Shown here: in pieces, positions 51,084 to 59,310 of the stretch
How the letters are laid out: every line of letters starts with the position of its first letter
Numbering within the stretch: position 1 is the stretch's first letter
Origin: Streptomyces caniscabiei
Lineage (GTDB): Bacteria; Actinomycetota; Actinomycetes; Streptomycetales; Streptomycetaceae
Assembly (NCBI RefSeq): GCF_014930365.1
Contig: NZ_JABXWI010000009.1
Span: forward strand, 310,001 to 374,000
Direction: 5' to 3'
DNA length: 64,000 nucleotides
Translations under genes and position numbers: made by a program
Notes under the pieces: generated by a model
The model's database searches: none
Told to the model about the DNA's origin: nothing
The model's input: the letters and a program-made list of their open reading frames with translations, nothing else

Positions 51084-52226
51084 GTGAGATCAAGGACGTT
51101 GAGCCTGGCAGGCTCGACCCTCGCGGCGGCCGTCGTGGCCTCCGCTCTGCTGCCCGTCGCCACGGCCGGCGCCGCCGCGTCGACGCCCAAGGTCACCAAG
51201 GCGACCAAGGACGCCTTCGGCCGCGTGGCGGACAACGTGCTCACCGACCGGACGGCCGTCCTGCTCGGCAGCAAGGCCGCGCGCAAGTCGCTGAAGCCCA
51301 CCGGAGGCGTGACGCTGTCCGCCGGCCAGAAGAAGGCCGAGGACGGCAAGCTGTCCGCGCTGAAGGGCACCAAGTCCCGTCTGGCGTCGCTGGGCGAGGC
51401 GTACACCTCGGCCGACACGAAGGTCACCGTCGACGGCGCCAAGGTCAAGGGCAAGAAGGCCACGGTCGAGGTCACCGAGACCACGACCCTGAAGTACAAG
51501 AAGATACGTGGCGACGAACCCGCCTCCACGGGCTTCGACGCGCACCACGTGCTCACCTTCACCGCCCAGGCGAACGGCACCTGGCAGTTGACCGCGATGC
51601 GCTCCACCGACGGCGGTGCCCCGCGCATCAACGAGCCCGTCGCCGCGCCCGCGGACGCCAAGCTCAGCCGTACGCCGATGGCCGTCATCCAGGCGCCCAA
51701 GGCGGCCACCACGCCCAATCCGGTGGCCAAGCCCAAGACGCTCACGGGCGGCGCCTACGACTACAAGGCGATGGCGACGTACACCGAGAAGTACTGGAAG
51801 AACTACAACCCGGCGTACCGCAAGTACAACGCGGCCGGCGGCGACTGCACCAACTACCTCAGCCAGGGTCTCCTGGCGGGCGGCTGGAAGCAGATCTCCA
51901 CGGTCACGCCGGAGGAGTACGACACCTGGTACTACGCCTCCAACGGCACCGCCGACGCCTGGATCGGCGTGAACGAGTGGTCCTGGTTCACCCAGACCGC
52001 CAAGCGGACCACCGCGCTCGCGAACGTCTACCAGATGGACGTCGGCGACGTGCTCCAGGTCGACTTCAACAAGGACGGGTCCAAGGACCACTCCATGATG
52101 ACGACCTACCGCAGCTCCAGCGGCGTCCCGTACCTGACGTACCACGACGCGGACACCTACCGCCGTTCGGTCGCGAGCATCATCGCCTCGTACCCGACCG
52201 CGAACTACTACGCGTACCGCACCTGA
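51084..52226 (+). CDS. Secreted amidase-domain (Amidase_6) protein
   Basis: A 380-residue exported protein. GTG 51084 has AAGGAG 7 bases upstream and opens a signal peptide (LSLAGSTLAAAVVASALLPVATAGAAAS). A Lys/Thr-rich N-terminal half of unknown fold (about residues 30-215) is followed by an Amidase_6 domain: catalytic Cys in AAGGDCTNYLSQ near residue 254 and His in DGSKDHSMMTTY near residue 338. Such domains are papain-like and found in cell-wall-acting proteins. A -10-like TAAAGAT lies in the 115-base gap upstream with a CCTCA/TGAGG hairpin. Confidence 0.87.
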   Translation: MRSRTLSLAGSTLAAAVVASALLPVATAGAAASTPKVTKATKDAFGRVADNVLTDRTAVLLGSKAARKSLKPTGGVTLSAGQKKAEDGKLSALKGTKSRLASLGEAYTSADTKVTVDGAKVKGKKATVEVTETTTLKYKKIRGDEPASTGFDAHHVLTFTAQANGTWQLTAMRSTDGGAPRINEPVAAPADAKLSRTPMAVIQAPKAATTPNPVAKPKTLTGGAYDYKAMATYTEKYWKNYNPAYRKYNAAGGDCTNYLSQGLLAGGWKQISTVTPEEYDTWYYASNGTADAWIGVNEWSWFTQTAKRTTALANVYQMDVGDVLQVDFNKDGSKDHSMMTTYRSSSGVPYLTYHDADTYRRSVASIIASYPTANYYAYRT

Positions 52227-52244
52227 GCCCAGCCCCACGGTGCC

Positions 52245-52901
52245 TCAACCGGCGCCCTTCCCGTCGTCCGCGGCCGAGTCCGATCCGGTCCCCGCCGAGG
52301 CGTCGGGGAGGGCGTCGGTCCGTTCCAGCTTCACCATGCCCATGGCCGCCCTGAGCCGCGTCTCACGCTCCGACTCCTCCGGGTGGCGCGCCCGCCAGTA
52401 CGGGTTGTCGTGCGGCAGCGCGGTGCCGACCCTGCCGTACATCCCGAACGTCATCAGCAGGATGCCGACGACGAAGCTGAAGAGGACGTTCTGGATCCGG
52501 AACGCCAGGAAATTGGAGTCGGTGTCCAGCAGGGCCATGTTGGCGAAGCCGCTGAGGATGAACAGGACGCCCAGTGTCATGTTCAGCGTGGAGGCGAAGT
52601 TGCCGCCGATCACCATGCCGACCAGCAGCAGCAGTCCCACGGCGATCGACAGGACGCTCAGCGTGCCGTTGGTGTTCAGGCCCGCGACCGTGTCGCCGTT
52701 CGTGTCGAACCAGCCCACCTTGTCGATGAGCCCGAAGATGCCGAAGACGAGCAGGAACAGGCCCATCAGGCCCGCGCCGATCCGGTAGACCCTGCTGAGG
52801 CGGTGGTCGACGGGCAGGTGCTCGTCGATCCTGATCCGCCGCCGGGAACCCGCGTGCCGACCCTTGCCAGGACGCAGCGTGTGCGTGGCGTGCGTGGCCA
52901 T
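52245..52901 (-). CDS. DUF4383 membrane protein
   Basis: A 218-residue protein with four transmembrane helices (about residues 38-58, 80-100, 105-125 and 140-160). The pattern VYRIGAGLMGLFLLVFGIFGL and TLNMTLGVLFILSGFANMALL is typical of DUF4383. Both termini are polar, the C-terminal one acidic and Ser/Asp/Gly-rich. GGGAGG lies 5 bases before ATG 52901. Function is unknown. It is convergent with the amidase-like gene. Confidence 0.88.
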   Translation of the reverse strand: MATHATHTLRPGKGRHAGSRRRIRIDEHLPVDHRLSRVYRIGAGLMGLFLLVFGIFGLIDKVGWFDTNGDTVAGLNTNGTLSVLSIAVGLLLLVGMVIGGNFASTLNMTLGVLFILSGFANMALLDTDSNFLAFRIQNVLFSFVVGILLMTFGMYGRVGTALPHDNPYWRARHPEESERETRLRAAMGMVKLERTDALPDASAGTGSDSAADDGKGAG

Positions 52902-53035
52902 GTCCGCCTCCCATCCGGTGTGAGCGGAGGCCTGCGTACCCCTTCAGCATCCGCCGCGGGGCTCCACCGGGCAACCGGGTCGGGGGCCGCGCCATGGGGG
53001 CGCCGGGTGGTGCGGAGGGGGCGCGGGGGAGGGTG

Positions 53036-54520
53036 TCAGGCTCCGGCGCCGCGGTCCTTGCGGATCTGGTCGACCACCTGAGCCACCGTCTGCCGGACGG
53101 CCTCGGTCTCGGTCAGGAAGTGCCAGTAGTCCGGGTGCCGGCCCTCCAGCGTGGCGATCGCCCGGTCCAGCCGTGCCACGGACTCGTCCAGCGGGCGCGC
53201 GTGCCGCGGATCCGGGGTCGACCGCCCGGCCATCGCCAGCCGCTGCGCGTCCCGGATCGCGAACCGGGTCCGGTCGATCTCCTGCTGGGGGTCCTTCTGT
53301 ACGGCGTTCAGCCGCCGCAACCGGTCCCCGGCCGCCGAGACCGCCTCGTCGGTGTGGTTCAGCAGCTCCCGCACGGTCGACAGCAGCGAGGTCGCGTCCG
53401 GCCACCGCTGGGCGTCCCGCGCGGCCCGCGCCTCGCGCAGCTTCAGCTGGGCCTGCTCGACGTCCCGCGCGGCCTGGTCCGGCACCTGCTGAAGGTCCTG
53501 CCAGCAGGCCGCCACGAAACGCCGCCGCAGCTCGCTCAGCACCCCCGGCACCTGCTCGGCCCGGGTGCCCAGCGCCTCCGCGCGGGTACGCAGCGACACG
53601 AGCCGGTGGTCGATCTCGGCGGCTCTCTCCGGTAGCCGCTCGGCCTCGGCCCGCACCGCCTCCGCCTCGCGTACGACCCGGTCGGCCCGCTCCAGCGTCT
53701 CCCGTACGCCGTGCTGCCCGGCCCCCTGGTTGAGCTTGGTCAGCTCGGGGGCGAGGGCCGCGAGACGGGCGGCGAGATCGTCCGCCTTCAGCCCGGAACC
53801 CCGTACGGCGTCCAGCGCGTCGGTGGCGGCGAGCAGCCCCTGCCGGGCGCGCTCCACCGCCGGGGCCAGCCGCGCCAGCTGGGTCTCGGCCGTGCCGAGC
53901 AGCGGCCCGAGCCCCTGGGCGAACCGGTCCAGCTCCTGCTTGACCCGGTCCAGCTCGTCCTTGGCGGCCGTCAGCTCGGCGCGGGCCCGGGACGCCGCGG
54001 ACGCCTCCAGGTCGTCGCGGTCCAGGTCGTGGGCGTCGACGGCGTTGATGTACTGGCGGCTGACCTCGTCGATCCGCCGCCCCAGCGCCTCGAAGCCGTC
54101 GACCGCGCGGCGGGCGCCGGGGGAGTCGTCCACCGCCGTGATCGTCTCTATGGAGATCCGCAGATCCCGCTGCGCGGTGTCCAGCTCGTAGAACGCGGCC
54201 GCCGCCGCGTCCTTCGCCGCCTGCGCCTCCGCCCGCTGCCCCTCGGCCCGCCCGCCGAACCACCGCCGCGTCCCGCCTCCGGCGAACGCCGCGGGCAGCA
54301 CGAGCCCGGCGACGAGCGGCAGAGCGAGAAGAACGACGTGGTCAACAGCCGCCGCCCGCAGCCGGGCCCGCCGGTTCCGCCGGGCGCCGGGGGAGCTCGT
54401 CCGTGGGGCGGGGTCGGTGGTTGGTCGTGGTGCACGGCTGTGGGGTTGTGGTGCGCTCGGCACCCTCGGTGTGTACGGCTCTGCAGGTGTCGCCGTCACT
54501 TCCCTCTCCCGTGCTGTCAT
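53036..54520 (-). CDS. Membrane-anchored coiled-coil protein of unknown function
   Basis: A 494-residue protein. I recognise no enzyme family with confidence. A Pro-rich N-terminus of about 50 residues and one hydrophobic helix (about 58-78) precede about 400 residues of Ala/Arg/Glu-rich coiled coil with many heptads (for example AKDELDRVKQELDRFAQGL near residue 175). The design resembles TPM- or spectrin-like envelope scaffolds seen in actinomycetes. Start options are ATG 54520 and GTG 54499, the latter with GGGAG 6 bases upstream. It lies divergently, with 78 bases, from nothing expressed rightward; the next gene is on the same strand. Confidence 0.72.
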   Translation of the reverse strand: MTAREREVTATPAEPYTPRVPSAPQPHSRAPRPTTDPAPRTSSPGARRNRRARLRAAAVDHVVLLALPLVAGLVLPAAFAGGGTRRWFGGRAEGQRAEAQAAKDAAAAAFYELDTAQRDLRISIETITAVDDSPGARRAVDGFEALGRRIDEVSRQYINAVDAHDLDRDDLEASAASRARAELTAAKDELDRVKQELDRFAQGLGPLLGTAETQLARLAPAVERARQGLLAATDALDAVRGSGLKADDLAARLAALAPELTKLNQGAGQHGVRETLERADRVVREAEAVRAEAERLPERAAEIDHRLVSLRTRAEALGTRAEQVPGVLSELRRRFVAACWQDLQQVPDQAARDVEQAQLKLREARAARDAQRWPDATSLLSTVRELLNHTDEAVSAAGDRLRRLNAVQKDPQQEIDRTRFAIRDAQRLAMAGRSTPDPRHARPLDESVARLDRAIATLEGRHPDYWHFLTETEAVRQTVAQVVDQIRKDRGAGA

Positions 54521-54598
54521 CCACCCTGACCGCTGCCATTCTCCCACCGGTCAAGGACGAAAACACGGGCCGAGCGGTTCGAGGTTCGCGGCCGCCGT

Positions 54599-55204
54599 TC
54601 AGTCGACGTTGCGGACCGTCACCGAGCCGTCCTGGGTGTGGGCGGTCACCACATGGGCGCTGCCCTCGTCACGGGGCACCGAGACGTCCACGGAACCGTC
54701 GTCGCTGCCGGTCTCGATCCGGTACGACGTGTCCCGGGGCAGCCCGATGCTGATCGATCCGTCGTCACTGCGCGATTCCACCAGGTCCGGCACGACCCCG
54801 AGTTCGAGCGTGACCGAGCCGTCCTGCGTGCTCACCCTGACGCTCCGCGAGGCGACCCCGAGCGCCCGCACGGAGGCGTCGTCGGTGTGCAGCTCCAGCG
54901 GCCCGGTGGTGTCGCCGACCCGCACGGCACCGTCGGCCGACCGGACCTCCAGCGGCTCCGCGAAGCCCTTCGCGGTCACGCTCCCGTCGTCGCTCCGCAC
55001 GGCGACCGCGACCCCGCGCGGGACCTCGATCCTCCGGGTCGCTCCCGGATCAGGGGTGGGGCTAACCGTTCCTGGGGACTGAGCATGAGTGAGCCCGCCC
55101 AGCCGCACGCCCCGAACGGTCTTGGGCGCTCCCCCACTGCCTTGAGGGCGTGGGAGGTGCCCCCTGGTCCCCGGCGTACTCAACCCCGGGGCGGCGACAC
55201 GCAT
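54599..55204 (-). pseudogene. DUF4097-type beta-repeat protein, N-terminally truncated remnant
   Basis: The C-terminal 140 residues are an obvious beta-strand repeat of DUF4097 type, with recurring S-x-D-G-S-V units (RSDDGSVT, SADGAVRV, STQDGSVTL, SDDGSISI, TQDGSVTV). Proteins of this family normally start with a membrane anchor or beta-strand half. Here the frame upstream of about 55080 instead passes through a family D repeat (55121-55174), giving an unrelated Pro/Gly/Arg-rich start from ATG 55204 with a poor ribosome site. I read this as a truncated gene in which repeat DNA has replaced the 5' half. Expression is doubtful. Confidence 0.6.
55121..55174. repeat. Dispersed repeat, family D-like, at the DUF4097 truncation
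   Basis: CTTGGGCGCTCCCCCACTGC, then CTTGAGGGCGTGGGAGGTGC, then CCCCTGGTCCCCGG. This is a recognisable Streptomyces intergenic repeat form (CTCCCCCA ... GTGGGAGGTGCCCCC). It lies exactly where the DUF4097 homology stops. Confidence 0.6.
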
Positions 55205-55449
55205 CCTGTGCGTGGTCCGATCCCGGGAGGCCGGTTCTCTCACGACCTGGCCTAGTGGGTACGGACAAAGGGCGACGGAGAGGCCCCAGACCTTCTCTCC
55301 GGAGGATAAGGGGGCTCCGCACGCTGGCTCCGTTCCCGGTGTTCACCCTTGTACGCACTCCCCGGCGAGCAGTTGGCAACCCCCGAGCCTGCCCCGATAC
55401 GGGTTTGCTGGGCACGCCCCCGGGCAATGTAGGCTGTCGACTCGTACTC

Positions 55450-55521
<72 letters not shown>

Positions 55522-55529
55522 CCGAGACG

Positions 55530-55559
55530 AAGACCCCGGCCGAGCACGGCCGGGGTCTT
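55530..55559 (+). terminator. tRNA-Val terminator
   Basis: A perfect 13-base stem, AAGACCCCGGCCG and CGGCCGGGGTCTT, with a 4-base loop (AGCA), ending in CTTC. It lies 8 bases after the tRNA and 23 bases before the convergent gene's stop, so it may act in both directions. Confidence 0.9.
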
Positions 55560-55582
55560 CGCGTGTCCGGGGCCCAGGGGCC

Positions 55583-55909
55583 TCAGGAGTCCCGCGCGTG
55601 CTTCAGATGGGTCCGGGCCTCGACCCTCTCCTCGGTGGCTGTCTCCGACCAGAAGCGGTGGCAGCTCACGAAGACCGCCAGTTCCCGCTCGCGCTCGCGG
55701 AGCTTCTCGACCTCGGCCTGCTCGTCGGGCGTCCAGCCCGGCGAGGCGGGGCGCTCGACCTTGCGCCAGCCGCTGTCGTCGCTGAAACCGTCCAGGGGCT
55801 CGACCGACCAGGGCAGCCGCTTCAGCAGCGCCAGGAGCTCGGCCCGGACCTGATGCAGCTCCTCCTGACCGGCGAGAAGGTCCTCTGGGAAGTCATAGGT
55901 CTTAGCCAC
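55583..55909 (-). CDS. Small hypothetical protein, charged helical
   Basis: A 108-residue soluble protein from GTG 55909, rich in Glu, Arg and Leu, with predicted helices (DLLAGQEELHQVRAELLALLKRLPWSVEP and ELAVFVSCHRFWSE). Composition and codon pattern are those of real genes, and the frame is flanked by sensible boundaries. I recognise no family. The segment PLDGFSDDSGWRKVERPASPGW suggests a conserved tryptophan-containing turn. It lies between the tRNA and the LysR gene. Confidence 0.75.
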   Translation of the reverse strand: MAKTYDFPEDLLAGQEELHQVRAELLALLKRLPWSVEPLDGFSDDSGWRKVERPASPGWTPDEQAEVEKLRERERELAVFVSCHRFWSETATEERVEARTHLKHARDS

Positions 55910-56023
55910 ACGGCAATGGTACGCCTGTTCGATTTTGGGATGCGAGTTCCTTCTGCCGCTTCGGGCCGGGGTTCATTCGAACGGGTGGATGGTGTGGAGG
56001 GCTCCCTTGGAGTGCAGATCGAT

Positions 56024-56043
56024 ACCCAAGGTGAGCCTTGGAT
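56024..56043. promoter_or_regulatory. LysR-type operator 1 (ACCCAAG-N6-CTTGGAT)
   Basis: An inverted repeat with arms ACCCAAG (56024-56030) and CTTGGAT (56037-56043), spacer GTGAGC. It lies 12 bases before the LysR ATG, where binding would block the gene's own transcription or translation start. The same sequence type recurs at 58080-58099. A single CTTGGAG half site is at 56006-56012. Confidence 0.7.
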
Positions 56044-56055
56044 ATCGTCCTCTTC

Positions 56056-56982
56056 ATGACCCTTGACGATCTCCGTGTCTTCGTCGCCGTCTGCCGGGCC
56101 GGGAGTCTCAGCGCGGTGGCCCGGGAGCTGGGGTGCACCCAGTCGGCGGTGAGCCAGCACGTGCGGCGGCTGGAGCGTGAGGTCGGGGTCGGGCTGGTGG
56201 AGCGGCAGGCCCGTGGCGTGGTGCCCACCCGGGCCGGCCGGCTGCTCCAGGAGGCGGCGGCCGAGGGCATCACCGGGCTCGACCTCGCGCTGCGCCGGCT
56301 GGCCGAGATGGTGCGCGGGGACGGCGGTGTCGTGCGGGTCGCCACCGGCGGCACGACCGTGCGGCACTTCATGGCGCAGGGCATCGTCGACTTCCGGCGC
56401 TCGTACCCGGACGTGGGCCTGGAGTTCCAGACCGTGCGGTCGAGCGCGGGCTGCTGTGACGCGCTGGCCGACCCGTCCCGGGACCTCGACCTCTCCTGGC
56501 TGACCCTGGGGCCCGCCGTCCGGGGCATCGAACAGCGGGCCGTGGCGGAGCTGCCCTGGGTGCTCGCCGTGCGCGCCGACGACGAACTCGCCGGGCGGGA
56601 CCGCGTGGAGGGCCGGGAGCTGGACGGGATGCGGCTGATCGGGCTGCCGGAGAACTCCACCTCGTACGCCCATCTCGACGCCGCCTACCGGAAGTTGGGC
56701 ATCTCCGTCAGCTCCTCCGGGGCCGGGGTCGCCGACTGGGACACCGCGATCCTCCTCGCCGAGCTCGGCGTCGGTCACGCGGTGGTTCCCGCGCTCCCGG
56801 GCTGGACGGGCCCCGGCCACCCCGGGCTGCGCTTCGTCCCGGTCCCCGACCTGCCCCCGCTCACCGTCGGCTGGGCCGTACGGCGCTGGGACGCGCTGTC
56901 GCCCCCGGCCCGCGCCTTCGCCGACACGGTGGCCCGGCACGCGGTGCGGGTGGGGGGTGGGGTGCGGGCGGTCGAGGGGTGA
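56056..56982 (+). CDS. LysR-family transcriptional regulator
   Basis: A 308-residue regulator. The winged helix-turn-helix lies at residues 3-60 (TLDDLRVFVAVCRAGSLSAVARELGCTQSAVSQHVRRLE), followed by the two-lobe effector domain (about 90-295). It starts at ATG 56056 directly after an ACCCAAG inverted repeat. The same repeat lies upstream of the convergent reductase gene whose stop is 21 bases away, so that gene is the probable target. The effector domain has an unusual CC pair (SSAGCCDALADP near residue 137). Ligand unknown. Confidence 0.92.
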   Translation: MTLDDLRVFVAVCRAGSLSAVARELGCTQSAVSQHVRRLEREVGVGLVERQARGVVPTRAGRLLQEAAAEGITGLDLALRRLAEMVRGDGGVVRVATGGTTVRHFMAQGIVDFRRSYPDVGLEFQTVRSSAGCCDALADPSRDLDLSWLTLGPAVRGIEQRAVAELPWVLAVRADDELAGRDRVEGRELDGMRLIGLPENSTSYAHLDAAYRKLGISVSSSGAGVADWDTAILLAELGVGHAVVPALPGWTGPGHPGLRFVPVPDLPPLTVGWAVRRWDALSPPARAFADTVARHAVRVGGGVRAVEG

Positions 56983-57003
56983 GGCGGGGGCGTCCGCGCC
57001 GGC

Positions 57004-57987
57004 TCAGTGCTCCGCTGTCCGGGGCTCCTCGGCCGTCCGTCGTTCCGCCGTGCCCCGCGGCTCCGCCGTCGTGCCCCTCGGCTCCGCCGCCGTCCTCAGC
57101 TTCGCCACCACCTTCGTCGCCACCGGTACATGTACGCCATGGCGTTCGGCCGCACGGAGCAACGCGCCGCCGATCGCGTCCAGTTCGAGGGGGCGGCCGG
57201 ACTCGGCGTCGCGCTGCATGGACGACTTGGTGGCGGGCGGGAAGGCGTCGTAGCGGCGGAGCGTCTCGGCCGGGTCGACGGGGGCACCGGCGGCCGTGCC
57301 GACCGCCGCCGTCTCCTCGACGAGGGCGGTCAGTTCCTCGCGGTGGCGGGTGCGGATCTCGCCGAGCGGCAGACCGTGACGGGTCGTCAGCAGGGCGAAC
57401 GGGGCCAGGAACGACATCTTCGCCCACAGCACGGCCGTCTCGTCCGGCAGGACGCGGGTGCCCACACCCGCCCATTCCAGCGCTCCGGCAAGGGAGTTGA
57501 GGTGTTGCGCCGGCGCCGTGTCGCCCGTGAGGTCGACCTCCGCGAAGGGGCTGCCGTGTGCGATGACGCCCGGGGCGACACGGGTCGACTCGACGCGGAT
57601 GGTGGCGGGGGCGATGGGCACGGCGTCGCCGTAGTGGGCGCGGAGGTGTGCGGGGTGCTCGACGCCGTTCAGGAACGGGACGACCAGCGTGTCGGGGCCG
57701 AGGGACGCTGCCGGGAGGCGGTCCAGGGAGGCCGTCAGGGTGGTGTGCTTGACCGTGATCAGGGCCGCGTCGACCCGTTCGCGCAGCTCGGTCGCGGTCT
57801 CGACGCGGGCGGTGAAGTCGCCGAAGCGGGCGCTGGTGACCTGGATGCCGTTCCGCTCCAGGGTCTCCGCGGTGCGCTCGCCGGCCAGGCAGATCACGCG
57901 GTTGCCGGCGCGGGCCAGCAGGGCGGCGAGCAGTCCGCCCACGCCGCCCGGGCCCAGTACCGCCACCGTGAGCCGTTCCTTCGTCAT
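57004..57987 (-). CDS. Ketopantoate reductase-family protein (PanE/ApbA-like)
   Basis: A 327-residue NADPH-dependent 2-dehydropantoate reductase-like enzyme. The N-terminal Rossmann motif is VLGPGGVGGLLAALL at residues 9-23, the conserved LNGVEHP lies near residue 107, and the C-terminal helical domain (about 180-295) carries KMSFLAPFALLT and KSSMQRD. It may reduce ketopantoate or another 2-oxo acid. The last 27 residues are a low-complexity tail of AEPRGT-like units, outside the family. ATG 57987 has GAGGGG 3 bases upstream. A LysR-type operator lies about 66 bases before the predicted transcription start. Confidence 0.87.
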   Translation of the reverse strand: MTKERLTVAVLGPGGVGGLLAALLARAGNRVICLAGERTAETLERNGIQVTSARFGDFTARVETATELRERVDAALITVKHTTLTASLDRLPAASLGPDTLVVPFLNGVEHPAHLRAHYGDAVPIAPATIRVESTRVAPGVIAHGSPFAEVDLTGDTAPAQHLNSLAGALEWAGVGTRVLPDETAVLWAKMSFLAPFALLTTRHGLPLGEIRTRHREELTALVEETAAVGTAAGAPVDPAETLRRYDAFPPATKSSMQRDAESGRPLELDAIGGALLRAAERHGVHVPVATKVVAKLRTAAEPRGTTAEPRGTAERRTAEEPRTAEH

Positions 57988-58079
57988 GGTCCCCTCGTTT
58001 CCGCCGGGTGGGTCGTCCCGGCCTCGGTGATGATCACAAGGAGTGAGGGAGCAGTCAATCCTCGGGGGAACTTGCCTGT

Positions 58080-58099
58080 ACCCAAGGTGGTGCTTGGGT
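58080..58099. promoter_or_regulatory. LysR-type operator 2, upstream of the reductase gene
   Basis: A perfect 7-6-7 inverted repeat, ACCCAAG - GTGGTG - CTTGGGT. On the reductase strand a -35-like TTGACT (58053-58058) and -10-like GATCAT (58030-58035, spacer 17) predict a start near 58023. The operator centre is then about 66 bases upstream, the classical LysR recognition position. Arms and the first GTG of the spacer match the site at 56024-56043. Confidence 0.75.
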
Positions 58100-58185
58100 C
58101 GGAGGGAGGCGTGCGCCCGGGTGCGGTCGTGACCTGCCGGGTTCCGGGGGTGGGGCCGGGCGGGCGTGCGCGGGAGACTGGGGAC

Positions 58186-58413
58186 ATGTGCCGCAGTATC
58201 AAGACGCTTCGACCGCCTGTCCTGCCCGAAGAGGCCACCGAGGACGACATCAGGGCCGCCGCCCTCCAGTACGTCCGGAAGGTCTCCGGCTTCCGTGCGC
58301 CCGCCGCCCACAACCGCGAGGTCTTCGAGCAGGCCGTGGACGCGGTCGCGGAGGCGACGGCCGCGTTGCTGGCCGGGTTGGAGGTGCGGGGGGCCGCCCG
58401 CCGGGCGGGGTAG
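58186..58413 (+). CDS. DUF2277 protein
   Basis: A 75-residue protein with the DUF2277 signature MCRSIKTLRP at the start and DIRAAALQYVRKVSGFRAPAAHNREVFEQAVDAVAEAT in the body. ATG 58186 has GGGAG 10 bases upstream and a GGGG run nearer. It is a small soluble helical protein of unknown role, with one conserved Cys at position 2. Its stop is immediately followed by GGTAAGT boxes of the next promoter. Confidence 0.85.
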   Translation: MCRSIKTLRPPVLPEEATEDDIRAAALQYVRKVSGFRAPAAHNREVFEQAVDAVAEATAALLAGLEVRGAARRAG

Positions 58414-58490
58414 AAGGTAAGTTGAACGACTTGCCATCGTGGTGGTGCGAGGGCTACCTTCCCCTCATGGTGAGTCCATTGACTTACCTT
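58414..58490 (+). promoter_or_regulatory. Promoter region with GGTAAGT/ACTTACC boxes before the SDR gene
   Basis: AAGGTAAGT (58414-58422) and ACTTGCC (58429-58435) form an inverted pair; ACTTACCTT (58482-58490) is the exact complement of the first box 60 bases on. TTGCCA (58431-58436) with TACCTT (58455-58460, spacer 18) is a promoter candidate inside the boxed region. Repeated boxes suggest repression by the downstream TetR. That link is inference. Confidence 0.5.
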
Positions 58491-58514
58491 ACGACTCGGC
58501 AAGGATCAATGAAC

Positions 58515-59270
58515 ATGACTCGTCTTGCGGGCAAGCGCGCCCTCATCACCGGCGGCACGAGCGGGATCGGTCTGGAGACCGCGCGGCGTTTCCTCGCGGA
58601 GGGCGCCGAGGTGCTGGTCACCGGCGTCACCCCGGCCAGCATCGACAACGCGCGGCAGGTCCTCGGGGACAAGGTGCCGGTGGTGCGGGCCGACGCACGC
58701 GATCTCGGCGCGCAGCGCGCCCTCGCCGAGCAGGTGGGTGAGCACTTCGGAAAGCTGGACGTGGCGTTCCTGAACGCGGGCGTCTCGGACTGGCGGTCGT
58801 TCGAGGGCCACACGGAGGACAGCTACGACCGGCTCTTCGACATCAACGTCAAGAGCGTCTTCTTCCTCACCCAGGCTCTGGTGCCGGTGCTGGCCAACCC
58901 GTCCTCGGTCATCCTCAACGCGTCCGCCAGCGTGCACGGCGGCTACGGCCAGGCGAACGCCTACGCCGCCACCAAGGCAGCCCTCAGCTCCCTGATGCGG
59001 TCGTGGAACGCGGACCTGCTCACGTCGCACGGCATCCGGTTCAACGCGGTCAGCCCCGGCCCGGTGGACACCCCGCTCTACTCCAAGCTCGGGATCGAGG
59101 ACCCCGCGGTGCACGCGGCGGTCCTGGAGGGGATCAGCGCCGGCATCCCGCTGGGTCGCATGGGTCTGCCCGAGGAGGTCGCGGAAGCGGTCGTGTACCT
59201 GGCCTCCGACGCCTCCGCCTTCGCGGTGGGCCAGGACCTTATCCTGGACGGAGGCCAGACCGTCCTCTGA
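58515..59270 (+). CDS. Short-chain dehydrogenase/reductase
   Basis: A 251-residue classical SDR. The cofactor motif TGGTSGIG lies at residues 13-20, NAG in LNAGVSDW near residue 88, and the catalytic Ser-Tyr-Lys in NASASVHGGYGQANAYAATKAAL near residues 136-155. LDGGQTVL is the usual C-terminus. It oxidises or reduces a small alcohol/ketone with NAD(P). ATG 58515 is favoured by AAGGA 9 bases upstream; ATG 58509 is two codons earlier. The TetR gene follows after 40 bases on the same strand. Confidence 0.92.
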   Translation: MTRLAGKRALITGGTSGIGLETARRFLAEGAEVLVTGVTPASIDNARQVLGDKVPVVRADARDLGAQRALAEQVGEHFGKLDVAFLNAGVSDWRSFEGHTEDSYDRLFDINVKSVFFLTQALVPVLANPSSVILNASASVHGGYGQANAYAATKAALSSLMRSWNADLLTSHGIRFNAVSPGPVDTPLYSKLGIEDPAVHAAVLEGISAGIPLGRMGLPEEVAEAVVYLASDASAFAVGQDLILDGGQTVL

Positions 59271-59310
59271 CAGGGAGGACGCGGCGGGTGGACGGGCGAG
59301 GGGCGTGGGC

